DNA of 39,601 nt, taken from positions 1-39,601 of the forward strand of contig JAFRWU010000018.1 in assembly GCA_017441705.1 (NCBI GenBank), read 5' to 3'. How positions within the stretch are numbered: position 1 is the first letter of the stretch; the number at the start of each line of letters is the position of its first letter. The notes beneath the pieces were generated by a model. That model was not told the DNA's origin. It made no database searches and saw only the letters and a list, made by a program, of their open reading frames with translations. Below are positions 15,384 to 23,416 of the stretch, one piece after another. The position numbers were made by a program, and so were the translations under genes. This DNA is from Clostridia bacterium. GTDB lineage: Bacteria; Bacillota; Clostridia; Oscillospirales; QAMX01.

Positions 15384-15449
15384 CATTCCGCCGGGGCGGG
15401 TCCTCTCAAGCCGGCTTTCTTCTCCGCTCTCTTCTTTTGCTTTGCGGGC

Positions 15450-15478
15450 TTGTCTTTTTCCCCGATCTGTTTTATCAT
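15450..15478 (+). promoter_or_regulatory. Promoter of the AmmeMemoRadiSam operon
   Basis: TTGTCT (15450-15455) and TATCAT (15473-15478) are separated by 17 bases, about 95 bases before the start codon. Confidence 0.5.
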
Positions 15479-15571
15479 AGAACCGGAGTCCGGCAGCGTC
15501 CGGACCGCTTCCGGGCCAGGCAGCCCGGGATCTCGGGAAATCGCGCAATGCGCGAAAGGGAGGCGAAACCA

Positions 15572-16960
15572 ATGTCTGTCGTCGGTGCGATCATGGTCCC
15601 GCATCCTCCGATCCTCCTGCCGGAGATCGGAAGGGGAGAGGAAAAAAAGCTCGCGGCAAGCGACGCCGCCTATCGCCGGGCGGCCGCCTTCGCCGCATCG
15701 CTCAATCCGGACACGATCGTGATCTCATCTCCGCACGCGCTCATGTACGCGGACTATTTCCACGTCTCGCCGGGAGACGGCGCGCAGGGCGACATGGGGC
15801 GGTTCCGCGCGCCGCAGCTTCGTTTTCAGGCGAGCTACGACGCCGTCTTTTCCTCGGAGCTCTCCGCTCTCGCGGAGAAAGAAGGCTTCCCGGCGGGCAC
15901 CCTTGGCGAACGGATGCCCGAGCTCGATCACGGAACGATGATCCCGCTTTATTATATCGGCCGGTTCTCCAAGAGCTTCCGGCTCGTCCGCGTCGGCCTT
16001 TCCGGTCTGCCGCCGGCGGATCATTACCGTCTGGGCGAGATGATCGCAGAGACGGCGGAGAAGCTTGACCGCCGCGTCCTCTTCGTCGCCAGCGGCGACC
16101 TTTCCCACAAGCTGCTCGCGGAGGGACCCTACGGCTTTGCCGCGGAGGGACCGGCTTACGACGAGCGGGTCATGGACGTGATGGGGCGGGCCGCCTTCGA
16201 CGAACTCCTCGATTTCGACGAGAGTTTTCTGGACAAGGCGGCCGAGTGCGGCCACCGGAGCTTCTGCATGATGGCCGGCGCCCTGGACGGCAAGCGTGTG
16301 GACGCCGAAAGGCTGAGCCACGAGGGTCCCTTCGGCGTGGGGTACGGCGTCTGTACCTACCGGGTCGTGTGCGGCGATCCCGAAAGGCGGCTTCTGAAAA
16401 AATGGCAGGCGCGGAAGAAAAAAGCTCTGGACGAAGCGCGGCGGCGGGAGGATCCCTGGGTCAGGCTCGCCCGCGCCGGGACGGAGGCCTGGGTCAGGGA
16501 ACGCCGGCGCATCGAGCTGCCCGAAGGCCTTCCCGCCGAAATGACCGGCAAGCGTGCGGGCGTTTTCGTCTCGCTTCACAAGGACGGAAGACTTCGCGGC
16601 TGCATCGGCACCATCCGGCCGGCCCGGCGTTCCGTCGCAGAGGAAATCGTCGAAAACGCGATTTCCGCCGCAAGCCGGGACCCGCGTTTCAGCCCCGTGC
16701 GGGCGGACGAGCTGGACGCCCTGGAAATCAGCGTCGATGTGCTTGACGCTCCGGAAAGGATCTCTTCCAAAGCCGGACTGGACGTCAGGCGCTACGGCGT
16801 GATCGTCACCAAGGGCGGGAAGCGGGGGCTGCTCCTTCCCAATCTCGACGGGGTGGACACCGTGGACAACCAGATCGCCATCGCCCTGCGGAAAGCGGGA
16901 CTCTCGGAAAGGGAAACGGATTACGAGCTGGAGCGTTTCGAGGTGGTGCGCCATGTCTGA
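15572..16960 (+). CDS. AmmeMemoRadiSam protein: MEMO (LigB-like) fused to AMMECR1
   Basis: 462 residues. Residues 1-270 are a MEMO / class III extradiol dioxygenase-like domain (GAIMVPHPPILLPEIGRGEE at the start, SSPHALMYADYF, LDHGTMIPLYYI, VASGDLSHKLL). Residues 300-462 are an AMMECR1 domain with the hallmark LRGCIGTIRPAR and a VDTVDNQIAIALRKAG end. The two halves are often separate genes, known as AmmeMemoRadiSam system proteins B and A; here they are one polypeptide. The process served by the system is not known, though the strict linkage with a radical SAM partner suggests a shared modification reaction. The start was set by AAAGGGAGG before ATG 15572. Its last 8 bases overlap the radical SAM gene. 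Confidence 0.92.
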   Translation: MSVVGAIMVPHPPILLPEIGRGEEKKLAASDAAYRRAAAFAASLNPDTIVISSPHALMYADYFHVSPGDGAQGDMGRFRAPQLRFQASYDAVFSSELSALAEKEGFPAGTLGERMPELDHGTMIPLYYIGRFSKSFRLVRVGLSGLPPADHYRLGEMIAETAEKLDRRVLFVASGDLSHKLLAEGPYGFAAEGPAYDERVMDVMGRAAFDELLDFDESFLDKAAECGHRSFCMMAGALDGKRVDAERLSHEGPFGVGYGVCTYRVVCGDPERRLLKKWQARKKKALDEARRREDPWVRLARAGTEAWVRERRRIELPEGLPAEMTGKRAGVFVSLHKDGRLRGCIGTIRPARRSVAEEIVENAISAASRDPRFSPVRADELDALEISVDVLDAPERISSKAGLDVRRYGVIVTKGGKRGLLLPNLDGVDTVDNQIAIALRKAGLSERETDYELERFEVVRHV

Positions 16961-17807
16961 CGGAAGGCTTGTCTGTCCGGTCTGTCCGCATCGCTGCGCG
17001 ATCCCGGAGGGTGGGACCGGCCTCTGCCGCGCGCGGGGGACGCGGAACGGAAAGATCGTCCCGCTTCAGTACGGGATCGTTTCGTCGCTCGCCCTCGACC
17101 CCGTCGAAAAAAAGCCTCTCCGGAGATTCCATCCGGGAAGCATGATCCTTTCGGTCGGCAGCTTCGGCTGCAATCTCCGCTGCCCTTTCTGCCAGAACTG
17201 GGAGATCTCGACCTCCGGCGGCGAAGGACGCGCGCGCGGCGGGGAGGATTTCCTCCCGCCGGAAAAGCTCGCGGATCTTGCGGAGAAGCTTCGCACACGG
17301 GGCAATATCGGCGCCGCCTTCACCTACAACGAACCGCTCGTCGGCTGGGAATACGTGCGGGATGCGGCGGAGCTTCTCAGAAAGCGCGGTCTCCGCGCCG
17401 TGCTGGTCACCAACGGCTGCGTGCATGAGGAGATCGCGGAAAAAATCCTGCCCCTTGTCGACGCGCTCAATATCGACCTCAAGAGCTTCCGCCCGGAGAT
17501 CTACGCGAAGATCCTCGGCGGCGATCTGGAAACGGTAAAGCGCTTTATCGCACGGGCGGCGGAAAGCTGCCACGTGGAGCTCACGACCCTGATCGTACCG
17601 GGGATGAACGACGGCGAAGAGGAGATACGGGCTCTTGCGGAATGGGTCGCCTCGCTCCCGAACGGCAGGGAGATCCCTCTGCATCTGACGCGTTTTTTCC
17701 CGCGTTACCGCATGACCGACCGTCCGGCGACGAGCCGGCAGCGCGTGACGGATCTCGTTTCCGCCGCGCGGGAGTCGCTTGCTTACGTCTATCCGGGAAA
17801 TATGTGA
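16953..17807 (+). CDS. AmmeMemoRadiSam system radical SAM enzyme
   Basis: 284 residues, related to pyruvate formate-lyase activating enzymes. The radical SAM cluster is C73, C77, C80 (GCNLRCPFCQNW). In front sits the Cys-rich lead-in C8, C11, C15, C25 typical of this subfamily, possibly for a further metal site. ITS-type barrel landmarks are visible (FTYNEPLV near 125, VTNGCVHEE near 151, ALNIDLKSF near 170). The reaction is unknown. It overlaps the MEMO-AMMECR1 fusion by 8 bases (ATGTCTGA), so the two are translated together and likely act together. Confidence 0.93.
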   Translation: MSDGRLVCPVCPHRCAIPEGGTGLCRARGTRNGKIVPLQYGIVSSLALDPVEKKPLRRFHPGSMILSVGSFGCNLRCPFCQNWEISTSGGEGRARGGEDFLPPEKLADLAEKLRTRGNIGAAFTYNEPLVGWEYVRDAAELLRKRGLRAVLVTNGCVHEEIAEKILPLVDALNIDLKSFRPEIYAKILGGDLETVKRFIARAAESCHVELTTLIVPGMNDGEEEIRALAEWVASLPNGREIPLHLTRFFPRYRMTDRPATSRQRVTDLVSAARESLAYVYPGNM

Positions 17808-17824
17808 ACCGGAAATCTGCGAAA

Positions 17825-17856
17825 AGAGCCGGCTCTGCCTTGGCAGGACCGGCTCT
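17825..17856. terminator. Shared terminator between convergent genes
   Basis: AGAGCCGG (17825-17832) pairs with CCGGCTCT (17849-17856), and an inner CTGCC/GGCAG stem forms the top. It lies 17 bases after the radical SAM stop and 15 bases from the end of the converging peptidase gene, so it can serve both. Confidence 0.7.
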
Positions 17857-17871
17857 CTTCATACTGTGCCC

Positions 17872-18900
17872 CTACGCCCGGCAGCGGGAGGAAGCCATTC
17901 CGAACAGCTCTTCGAACAGAATGAGATGGGACCGATAGACCTCATCGTGCGTCAGCTTTGCTCCCGGGTGTCCGGCCGCATGCTGGTTGCTTTCGAATAC
18001 GGCGCTGACGGCGCCGCAGACGTGATGCAGCGCGCTGGCCAGGTTGAACGAGGGCGGCGTTTCTCCGTTTTCCCGCTCCGGGATGTCGCAGATCGTAAAG
18101 GCCAGCCCCTCGCGCTTCGCCCGTTCGTTGCAGAGGACCGACAGGTCGTGAACGGCGACCAGCGATTCCTTCGTCACATAATGCGTGGGAAGAAGGCAGT
18201 TCAGGCAGTTTCCGCCGCCGTGCAGCTGGATCACGAAATCGGCTTTCTCCTCGTCCGCCAGTCCGAGGATCGCCTGCGTTTCGCGGGCCATCGGCCGGAA
18301 GAAATTGTCGTGCATGATGTTGACGCCGTCATCGTTGAAATAGGAGCCGAGGTGATCGCTCGCTTCCTTGATGGGATGCACCTTCTTGCAGCGCGGATAA
18401 TCGCAGAGCGTACCGTCTTTCCAGGTCCCCTGGAACCAGTAGCGCATTTCCTTCATGGTCATGCCCAGCACGCTCTCGTAAGGCAGGCGGGCACGCCCGT
18501 CCGGATTGCAGACCGGCACGATGACCAGCCGGATAGCCTCCGCCGCTTTCATGAGCGCCTCGTTTTCATCGCCGCGCAGATCCTTCCCCTCTTCCAGGCA
18601 GTGGATCAGGTTCACCAGCGCAGCGGTGCCCTCCACTTCCGCGCCGTGCACCGCGCCGAGCAGCAGCACGACCGGTTTTTTCCCCGAAAGCGGCACGTAG
18701 CAATCCCGGTCGAACGCGCCGCATGCGGAACTGTAGTTGGCCGTGCTTTTCATAATCTGCTTTTCACCGTAAGCAAAGGCGTAGAGCGGCCGGCCGCCTG
18801 CCGAACGTGCGATCTCACGCACCTCGGCCCTTCCGGCCGTTTTTGCCTGACGGTCTATATGATCCAGATTCGAGATCCAGAATTCCGGTACCTTCAGCAT
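17872..18900 (-). CDS. M14-like zinc carboxypeptidase family protein
   Basis: 342 residues. The zinc ligands of the M14 fold are visible as H85 and E88 (AVHGAEVEG) and H227 (VIQLHGGG). VPVCNPDGRAR near 128-138, NDDGVNIMHDNF near 189 and the likely catalytic glutamate E303 (AVFESN) also fit. The family removes or hydrolyses C-terminal residues or gamma-linked amino acids such as those in cell-wall peptides. There is no signal peptide, so it acts in the cytoplasm. Start 18900 is favoured by GAAGGA just before it; an in-frame ATG at 18918 is possible because an upstream micro-ORF stops on it. Confidence 0.88.
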   Translation of the reverse strand: MLKVPEFWISNLDHIDRQAKTAGRAEVREIARSAGGRPLYAFAYGEKQIMKSTANYSSACGAFDRDCYVPLSGKKPVVLLLGAVHGAEVEGTAALVNLIHCLEEGKDLRGDENEALMKAAEAIRLVIVPVCNPDGRARLPYESVLGMTMKEMRYWFQGTWKDGTLCDYPRCKKVHPIKEASDHLGSYFNDDGVNIMHDNFFRPMARETQAILGLADEEKADFVIQLHGGGNCLNCLLPTHYVTKESLVAVHDLSVLCNERAKREGLAFTICDIPERENGETPPSFNLASALHHVCGAVSAVFESNQHAAGHPGAKLTHDEVYRSHLILFEELFGMASSRCRA

Positions 18901-18914
18901 CGTTCCTTCACACG

Positions 18915-18947
18915 TCATGGAATCCGGTCCGAAAGAGACGCTTCCAT
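18915..18947 (-). CDS. 10-codon leader ORF in front of the M14-like gene
   Basis: A very short frame, MEASLSDRIP then stop, carries a better ribosome binding site (AGGAAAGGAAG) than the gene it precedes. Its stop TGA overlaps the ATG at 18918 as ATGA, the classic translational-coupling join. It may be a leader that feeds ribosomes into the peptidase gene, or chance. Confidence 0.3.
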   Translation of the reverse strand: MEASLSDRIP

Positions 18948-19042
18948 GACACTTCCTTTCCTGTAAAATGAGTGATACGCCGGAATGCTTCCGCGGTTCC
19001 CGTCACGGGAAGGTGCGCAAGACGGAAAATCCGGGTCCGCGG

Positions 19043-20392
19043 TTATTTCTTTTCCTCCTCAAACCCGATGTCCGCGCCGTTCCAAGGGCTGAATTCCGTA
19101 TGGAGCCGATCGAAGGAGGCAATCCTTTCGCCGAGGATCGTCAGTCCCGAGATCGAAACGTGATCGATCTTTGCGTCTTTGCCGGCCGAAACGATCCGCA
19201 CGCCGGGACGCTTGCCGCCAAGGACCTTCACCTGCCGGACAACAACGCCGTCGATGCTCCCGCGCTCCGCCGTCCTCGACCACTGGGATTCGGTCGTCGT
19301 CAGCTCGAGGAGCCAGGGCGTTCCGTCCCCCTCGCCCATCTCCGCGTCCTCCACGGTGACGTCCTCGAAGAGCACGTCCCCGACCCTCGCGCGGTCGCTG
19401 TTGTGGACCGACATCACCGGCTTGTGGAAGTTGTGAAGGACGGTGATCTTTTGAAACCGGATATGCCGCATGGAATCCGCCCGGGTCTCGTATCCCACCT
19501 CGCAGCTTTGAGCCAGATCGGTCCACAGCACGCAGTTTTCAAAGCGGATATCGTCCACGTCCCCGTCGTAGCCCTTCACCACCAGGCAGTCGTCCCACGA
19601 GCGGACGAACGCGTTCCGCGCCTCGATCCGGCGGCAGGTCTGGAAGGTCAGGCCGTCGCTGTTGCTGCGCGCGGACACGATCCTGACCCGGTCGACCTTT
19701 CCGTCCTCGCAGTCGAAGAGATTGAAGGTCCACGCCGCGGGATCGAGGATCGTGATATCCCGGACGGAAAAGCTTTTGCAGCGGGAAAAATCCACCGGGA
19801 CCACCGTGTCGCGCCAGCGGTCGTAGATGCTGCCGCACAGGGCGCCGTGACCGGCGACGGTGAAATCCCGTTTGCCGTCGGAGCGGAGCTGCCCGTAGAG
19901 AAGGCATCCGTCGTCCAGATAAACCGTTTCGCCGTCCCCGATCTCCACGATCACGTCCCGGTGAACGCCCGGCCCGAAGTAATGAACGCCCGGGGCGGCC
20001 GGATCCGGCTTGGACTCGTCCGGCTCGTTCAGGAAAAGATGCAGGACCCGGTCGTACCGTCCGTCAAATTCCACCGTGAGAGAAGAAGGAGAAGGCGCGT
20101 CAAAGACGATCCTGTCCCCTTCGATCCGCGCCTCGATCCCGAGAGCCAGCGGCCGGACGACCGCGGATCTTAAAGGCCCCGCAAGCGGCAGGATCTCGAT
20201 CCGGGCTGTGCGCCGGGCGTTTGCGATCCCCACGGCGGCCGTGCCGAGCTCCGGATCCCGAATCCAGGCGCGCCGATGGCATACCGCGGTTTCGTATAGA
20301 GTCCCGATCTCTTCCCCGTTCACCCAGACGCGGCAGGAAGGCTCGTTTTCCGAGATTTCCCGCCCGGTTCCTTTGAGGCTCGTCTTTTTCAT
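19043..20392 (-). CDS. GH28-like right-handed beta-helix protein
   Basis: 449 residues. An N-terminal beta domain of about 110 residues precedes a repetitive beta-helix with the polygalacturonase-type landmarks N244-S-D246 (SNSDGLTF) and the paired D267-D268 (WDDCLVVKG). In canonical GH28 enzymes a GHG and an RIK motif follow; here those positions read SCEVGYETR and nearby residues, so the active site is altered. It may act on a modified uronic acid polymer, or belong to a related family with different chemistry. There is no signal peptide, although many relatives are secreted. The start ATG overlaps the stop of the VOC gene by 4 bases (ATGA), so they form one operon. Confidence 0.75.
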   Translation of the reverse strand: MKKTSLKGTGREISENEPSCRVWVNGEEIGTLYETAVCHRRAWIRDPELGTAAVGIANARRTARIEILPLAGPLRSAVVRPLALGIEARIEGDRIVFDAPSPSSLTVEFDGRYDRVLHLFLNEPDESKPDPAAPGVHYFGPGVHRDVIVEIGDGETVYLDDGCLLYGQLRSDGKRDFTVAGHGALCGSIYDRWRDTVVPVDFSRCKSFSVRDITILDPAAWTFNLFDCEDGKVDRVRIVSARSNSDGLTFQTCRRIEARNAFVRSWDDCLVVKGYDGDVDDIRFENCVLWTDLAQSCEVGYETRADSMRHIRFQKITVLHNFHKPVMSVHNSDRARVGDVLFEDVTVEDAEMGEGDGTPWLLELTTTESQWSRTAERGSIDGVVVRQVKVLGGKRPGVRIVSAGKDAKIDHVSISGLTILGERIASFDRLHTEFSPWNGADIGFEEEKK

Positions 20393-20838
20393 GCCTGCTT
20401 GCCGTCCTTCCCGCTTTCCGCAAACTGCAGCGCCGCCTGCGCCTGCATGGATTCCGGTCCCAGCTCCATCAGCTCGATGGGATTGCCGTCGGGGTCGCGG
20501 ATCCAGAACTGCCGGCATTTCGCCTTGCCCGTAACGACTCCCGTGTCAGGCACGATCCCGAGGGCCGTCAGGCGCTCATACGCCGCCTCCACGTCGCCGG
20601 TTTCCAGGCAGATATGCTGCATCCCGATCATGTGGGTCCCCCGCTCCGGCTCGGTCTTTCCGTCCGGAAACAGCTCGATGAACTGCCCCGGCGCGATCCA
20701 CAGGTAGACGATGCGCGTCCTTCCGTCCTCATCCCGGAGCCGGAACGCCTCCTCCAGTCCGAGGACCTCCCTGTAAAAGCGCAGGCTTTCGTCCAGATCC
20801 CGCGTGCGGATCGCGATATGACTCAATCCTTTGACCAT
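20389..20838 (-). CDS. VOC / glyoxalase family protein
   Basis: 149 residues with two beta-alpha-beta-beta-beta modules. The expected metal ligands are H7 (SHIAIRT), E55 (FIELF), H75 (QHICLE) and E122 (PIELME), all present, so it is likely an active metalloenzyme. Family members include lactoylglutathione lyase, methylmalonyl-CoA epimerase and dioxygenases; which one cannot be told here. ATG 20838 was chosen for its GGGAGG ribosome binding site; longer open sequence upstream contains the promoter. Coupled to the GH28-like gene downstream, it might process a sugar-derived product. Confidence 0.88.
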   Translation of the reverse strand: MVKGLSHIAIRTRDLDESLRFYREVLGLEEAFRLRDEDGRTRIVYLWIAPGQFIELFPDGKTEPERGTHMIGMQHICLETGDVEAAYERLTALGIVPDTGVVTGKAKCRQFWIRDPDGNPIELMELGPESMQAQAALQFAESGKDGKQA

Positions 20839-20877
20839 GTCGTACCTCCCGTTTTCTTTTTTTATCGTCTGATCCCG

Positions 20878-20906
20878 ATTATACCCGGAACCCGGGAGGG
20901 TGTCAA
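20878..20906 (-). promoter_or_regulatory. Perfect consensus promoter of the VOC-GH28 operon
   Basis: On the minus strand TTGACA (20906-20901) and TATAAT (20883-20878) are separated by exactly 17 bases. The spacer includes CCCGGGTTCCGGG, a near-palindrome, which may be an operator. The gap from 20907 to 21077 is very GC-rich and shows no gene. Confidence 0.8.
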
Positions 20907-21077
20907 TCCTTTCCGCCGCGGGCCTCCCGTTTCCGCCGGGACGGGGCCGGTCCGTACGGCGCACGGGGACCGGGAACCGCGCCGCCCGACCGCGGGACCG
21001 ACGCCGCCGGACGGAGAGCACGCACTTTCATTTTTCGCCCCTGTCCCCCCGCCGGTCCGGTTTTCCCATAAACCATA

Positions 21078-21104
21078 CCCCTGTCTTGCCGGGCAAGACA
21101 GGGG
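21078..21104 (-). terminator. Terminator of the M42 peptidase gene
   Basis: CCCCTGTCTTGCC and GGCAAGACAGGGG form a 13-base perfect inverted repeat with a single central base, 17 bases beyond the stop. The following stretch is only moderately T-rich. Confidence 0.65.
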
Positions 21105-21121
21105 CATGCTCTTTTATTCTC

Positions 21122-22159
21122 TCAGAACGGCTTCAAATCCGTGTCCGCGGTCAGGCTTGCAAAGAATTCCGCGAGGAGATCGATGCATTCCTGAATATCC
21201 TTCAGGGAGCCCACCTCGTCCGGGTTGTGCATATAGCGAAGCGGGATCGAAACCAGGGCGAAGGGAACGCCGGCGCCTGTCAGGTGCATGGTGTCGCCGT
21301 CGGTGCCGGTCTGTCCGCTCGCCGCCTCGGTCTGGACCGCCATGCCAAGCCTCCGGGCGCAGTCCCGGAGGAGAGAATTGACCTTCTTATGGATGGACGG
21401 ATTGTTGCAGAGCACCGGGCCCTTGCCGACGGCGACGTCGCCGGTCAGCGCTTCGCTGATGCCGCAGTTGTCGGAGGTATAGGTCACGTCGACGGCGACG
21501 GCGATATCCGGCTTCACGCGGGAAGCGGTGAAATACGCGCCGTTCCCGGTCGTCTCCTCCCCGGTCGTCGCCGCAGCGTAGCATCCGACCGCCGCGCCCT
21601 TTTTCTTCGCCTCCGCCAGCGCCTCCATCACGATAAAGGCGCCGATCCTGTCGTCCAGGGCCCTGCCGGTGACGTATCCGTTCAAAAGCTCCCGCACGCC
21701 GGTGTCGAAGGTCACGGTGTCGCCGAGCTCCACGTACCGGAGCGCGTCCTCCTTGTCCTTCGCGCCGATGTCGATCCGCAAATCGGAGACCTTCAGATCG
21801 GCGTTCTTGGCGATATCGCGCGAATTGGCCACCGCGCCGTAAAGGATCCCGTTTTTCGTATAGATCCGGACCTTGTGTCCGGGGTACGTCGTGGGGTAGA
21901 TCCCGCCGATCTTCGTCGCCATCAGGGTGCCGTCGCTCCCCACGGCGGAGACCATCAGGCCGATCTCGTCGGCGTGCCCGGCGGCCAGCACCTTGAACGG
22001 CGCCGCGGGGTTGAGCACGGCGGTCACGCAGCCCAGTTCATCGACCGTCACAAGATCCGCCTTGTCCTTCATATAGTCGTAGATTTTCTTTTCCAGCTCC
22101 GTCTCGTTCCCGGACACCGAGCCGGTTTCCAGCAGCTCATACAAGAATTCCCTGTTCAT
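21122..22159 (-). CDS. M42 family aminopeptidase
   Basis: 345 residues. The two-zinc M42 (glutamyl aminopeptidase/endoglucanase M) plan is complete: the AAGHADEIGLMV histidine, ALDDRIGAF aspartate, ATTGEETTGN glutamates, VAVDVT aspartate and PLRYMHNPDE histidine. These large tetrahedral aminopeptidases trim peptides in the cytoplasm. GGAGG lies before ATG 22159, and the longer open frame upstream reads into the promoter and hairpin leader. It is a single-gene unit with its own promoter and terminator. Confidence 0.93.
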   Translation of the reverse strand: MNREFLYELLETGSVSGNETELEKKIYDYMKDKADLVTVDELGCVTAVLNPAAPFKVLAAGHADEIGLMVSAVGSDGTLMATKIGGIYPTTYPGHKVRIYTKNGILYGAVANSRDIAKNADLKVSDLRIDIGAKDKEDALRYVELGDTVTFDTGVRELLNGYVTGRALDDRIGAFIVMEALAEAKKKGAAVGCYAAATTGEETTGNGAYFTASRVKPDIAVAVDVTYTSDNCGISEALTGDVAVGKGPVLCNNPSIHKKVNSLLRDCARRLGMAVQTEAASGQTGTDGDTMHLTGAGVPFALVSIPLRYMHNPDEVGSLKDIQECIDLLAEFFASLTADTDLKPF

Positions 22160-22177
22160 CCTTTTCCTCCGTTTGAC

Positions 22178-22252
22178 GGAACGGCGCCGTGCGGCGCCTC
22201 GTTCCGGTTTTGCCGACGACGCCATTTTACCTCATTTCCCGTCCTCCGTCAA
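22178..22252 (-). promoter_or_regulatory. M42 promoter with a strong 5'-UTR hairpin
   Basis: On the minus strand TTGACG (22252-22247) and TAAAAT (22229-22224) are 17 bases apart. The transcript leader then contains GGAAC-GGCGCCG pairing with CGGCGCC-GTTCC (22178-22205, a 2-base bulge), ending just before the ribosome binding site. It could modulate stability or translation. Confidence 0.6.
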
Positions 22253-22312
22253 GACGGCCGCCCCTCTCCTCCTCCGGCCCGGGCGAATCGCCGCGGTCTG
22301 CGGCTTTCCTGC

Positions 22313-22341
22313 TTGCCGTACCGCGGGGCATATAGTATAAT
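22313..22341 (+). promoter_or_regulatory. Promoter of the CE1-like esterase gene
   Basis: TTGCCG (22313-22318) and TATAAT (22336-22341) are 17 bases apart, 32 bases before the start codon. Confidence 0.65.
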
Positions 22342-22373
22342 AAGGGAAACAGACAGGAAAGGATGGCGTCGTT

Positions 22374-23348
22374 ATGAGCGAATTCAGAAAAGTGATCACC
22401 AGACCCGGCGAGGTCCTGAACTACGAGACCGTTTTTGAGGAGAATCCTTACCTCCGGACCGGCGTGCCCGAAAGAATGGGCCGCGTGGAAAGGGTCGACT
22501 ACGACACCGCCGTCTATGAAAACGGCAAGATCTACCGGAAAACCGCCTACGTCTATCTTCCCTACTGCTACGACCCGGAGGATAAAGAGAGAAAGTACAA
22601 CGTCCTGTATTTCCAGCACGGCAACACCTGCGAACCGGCCATGTTCGCCATCGGCGGCAACAAGTACATGTTCGACATGCTGTTCGATTCCGGCGAGAAC
22701 GATCCCTGCCTGATCGTTTTCATCACCTACTACATGGATCCGATGCGCGACGCGGATATCCGGATCCAGACCGGCGGCGCCGAGGCGGGCGACGGATGGA
22801 CCCCCGGTATCCCCGGGAATTTCGACAGGGAGATCGTCCGCGATATCATTCCCGCCGTGGAAACGCGGTTCCATACCTTCCTGGAGGACGCCTCCGACGC
22901 GGGGATCCGGGCGACCCGCGACCACCGCGCCTTCTCCGGCTATTCCCGCGGAGGCGGATGGACCTGGCGGATGTTCCACCGCGCGTTCGAGTATTTCCGG
23001 TGGTTCTGCCCCACCAGCGGCGGCATCACCTGCGACAAGCCCCTGCCGATGCCTCCCGGAAGCGGCCCGTTCCCGAAGTGCACCGACGAGGAAATCGTGG
23101 AATACGTCACCGCTCCCATCAAAGCCCATCCCGATCTGCCCTTCTTCCTCTACGCAGCCAGCGGCGGCAAGCGGGACGGTGCGGGCATGCGCCTGCAGAT
23201 GAAACTCCTCACCGATCAGCCCTGCTTCTCCTACGGCCCGGATCCCAAAAAGAACAACGTCTACTACTCCCTGTCCGATTATTATCATACCGATTATCTG
23301 ATCCCCTACTATATGTGGAACTACCTCAAGATCCTTTTCAAGGCGTAA
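22374..23348 (+). CDS. CE1-like alpha/beta-hydrolase (feruloyl/acetyl esterase type)
   Basis: 324 residues of the esterase D / CE1 class. The oxyanion strand segment is YNVLYFQHGNTC near 75-86, the nucleophile is S191 in SGYSRGGGW, and the acid/base region includes LSDYYHTDYL near the C terminus. CE1 enzymes remove feruloyl or acetyl groups from xylan side chains, and several relatives in Clostridia are part of xylanolytic sets. There is no signal peptide, so a cytoplasmic role on imported oligosaccharides is likely. The nucleophile loop carries Arg where many esterases have Met, Gln or His. It stands alone, with its own promoter and a strong terminator. Confidence 0.82.
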   Translation: MSEFRKVITRPGEVLNYETVFEENPYLRTGVPERMGRVERVDYDTAVYENGKIYRKTAYVYLPYCYDPEDKERKYNVLYFQHGNTCEPAMFAIGGNKYMFDMLFDSGENDPCLIVFITYYMDPMRDADIRIQTGGAEAGDGWTPGIPGNFDREIVRDIIPAVETRFHTFLEDASDAGIRATRDHRAFSGYSRGGGWTWRMFHRAFEYFRWFCPTSGGITCDKPLPMPPGSGPFPKCTDEEIVEYVTAPIKAHPDLPFFLYAASGGKRDGAGMRLQMKLLTDQPCFSYGPDPKKNNVYYSLSDYYHTDYLIPYYMWNYLKILFKA

Positions 23349-23365
23349 TCGCCCGGAAACAGCAG

Positions 23366-23408
23366 GACCCGCGCCTCCGCCGGACCGGCAGAGGCGCGGG
23401 TCTTTTTT
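23366..23408 (+). terminator. Strong terminator of the CE1-like gene
   Basis: GACCCGCGCCTC (23366-23377) pairs with GAGGCGCGGGTC (23391-23402), followed by six T. It also lies at the end of the converging XRE regulator gene. Confidence 0.9.
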
Positions 23409-23416
23409 CTCTTTTT

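Noticed and set aside
20907..21077. Possible small gene or RNA in the GC-rich gap
   Set aside because: Open frames there lack ribosome binding sites and no structured RNA pattern stands out.
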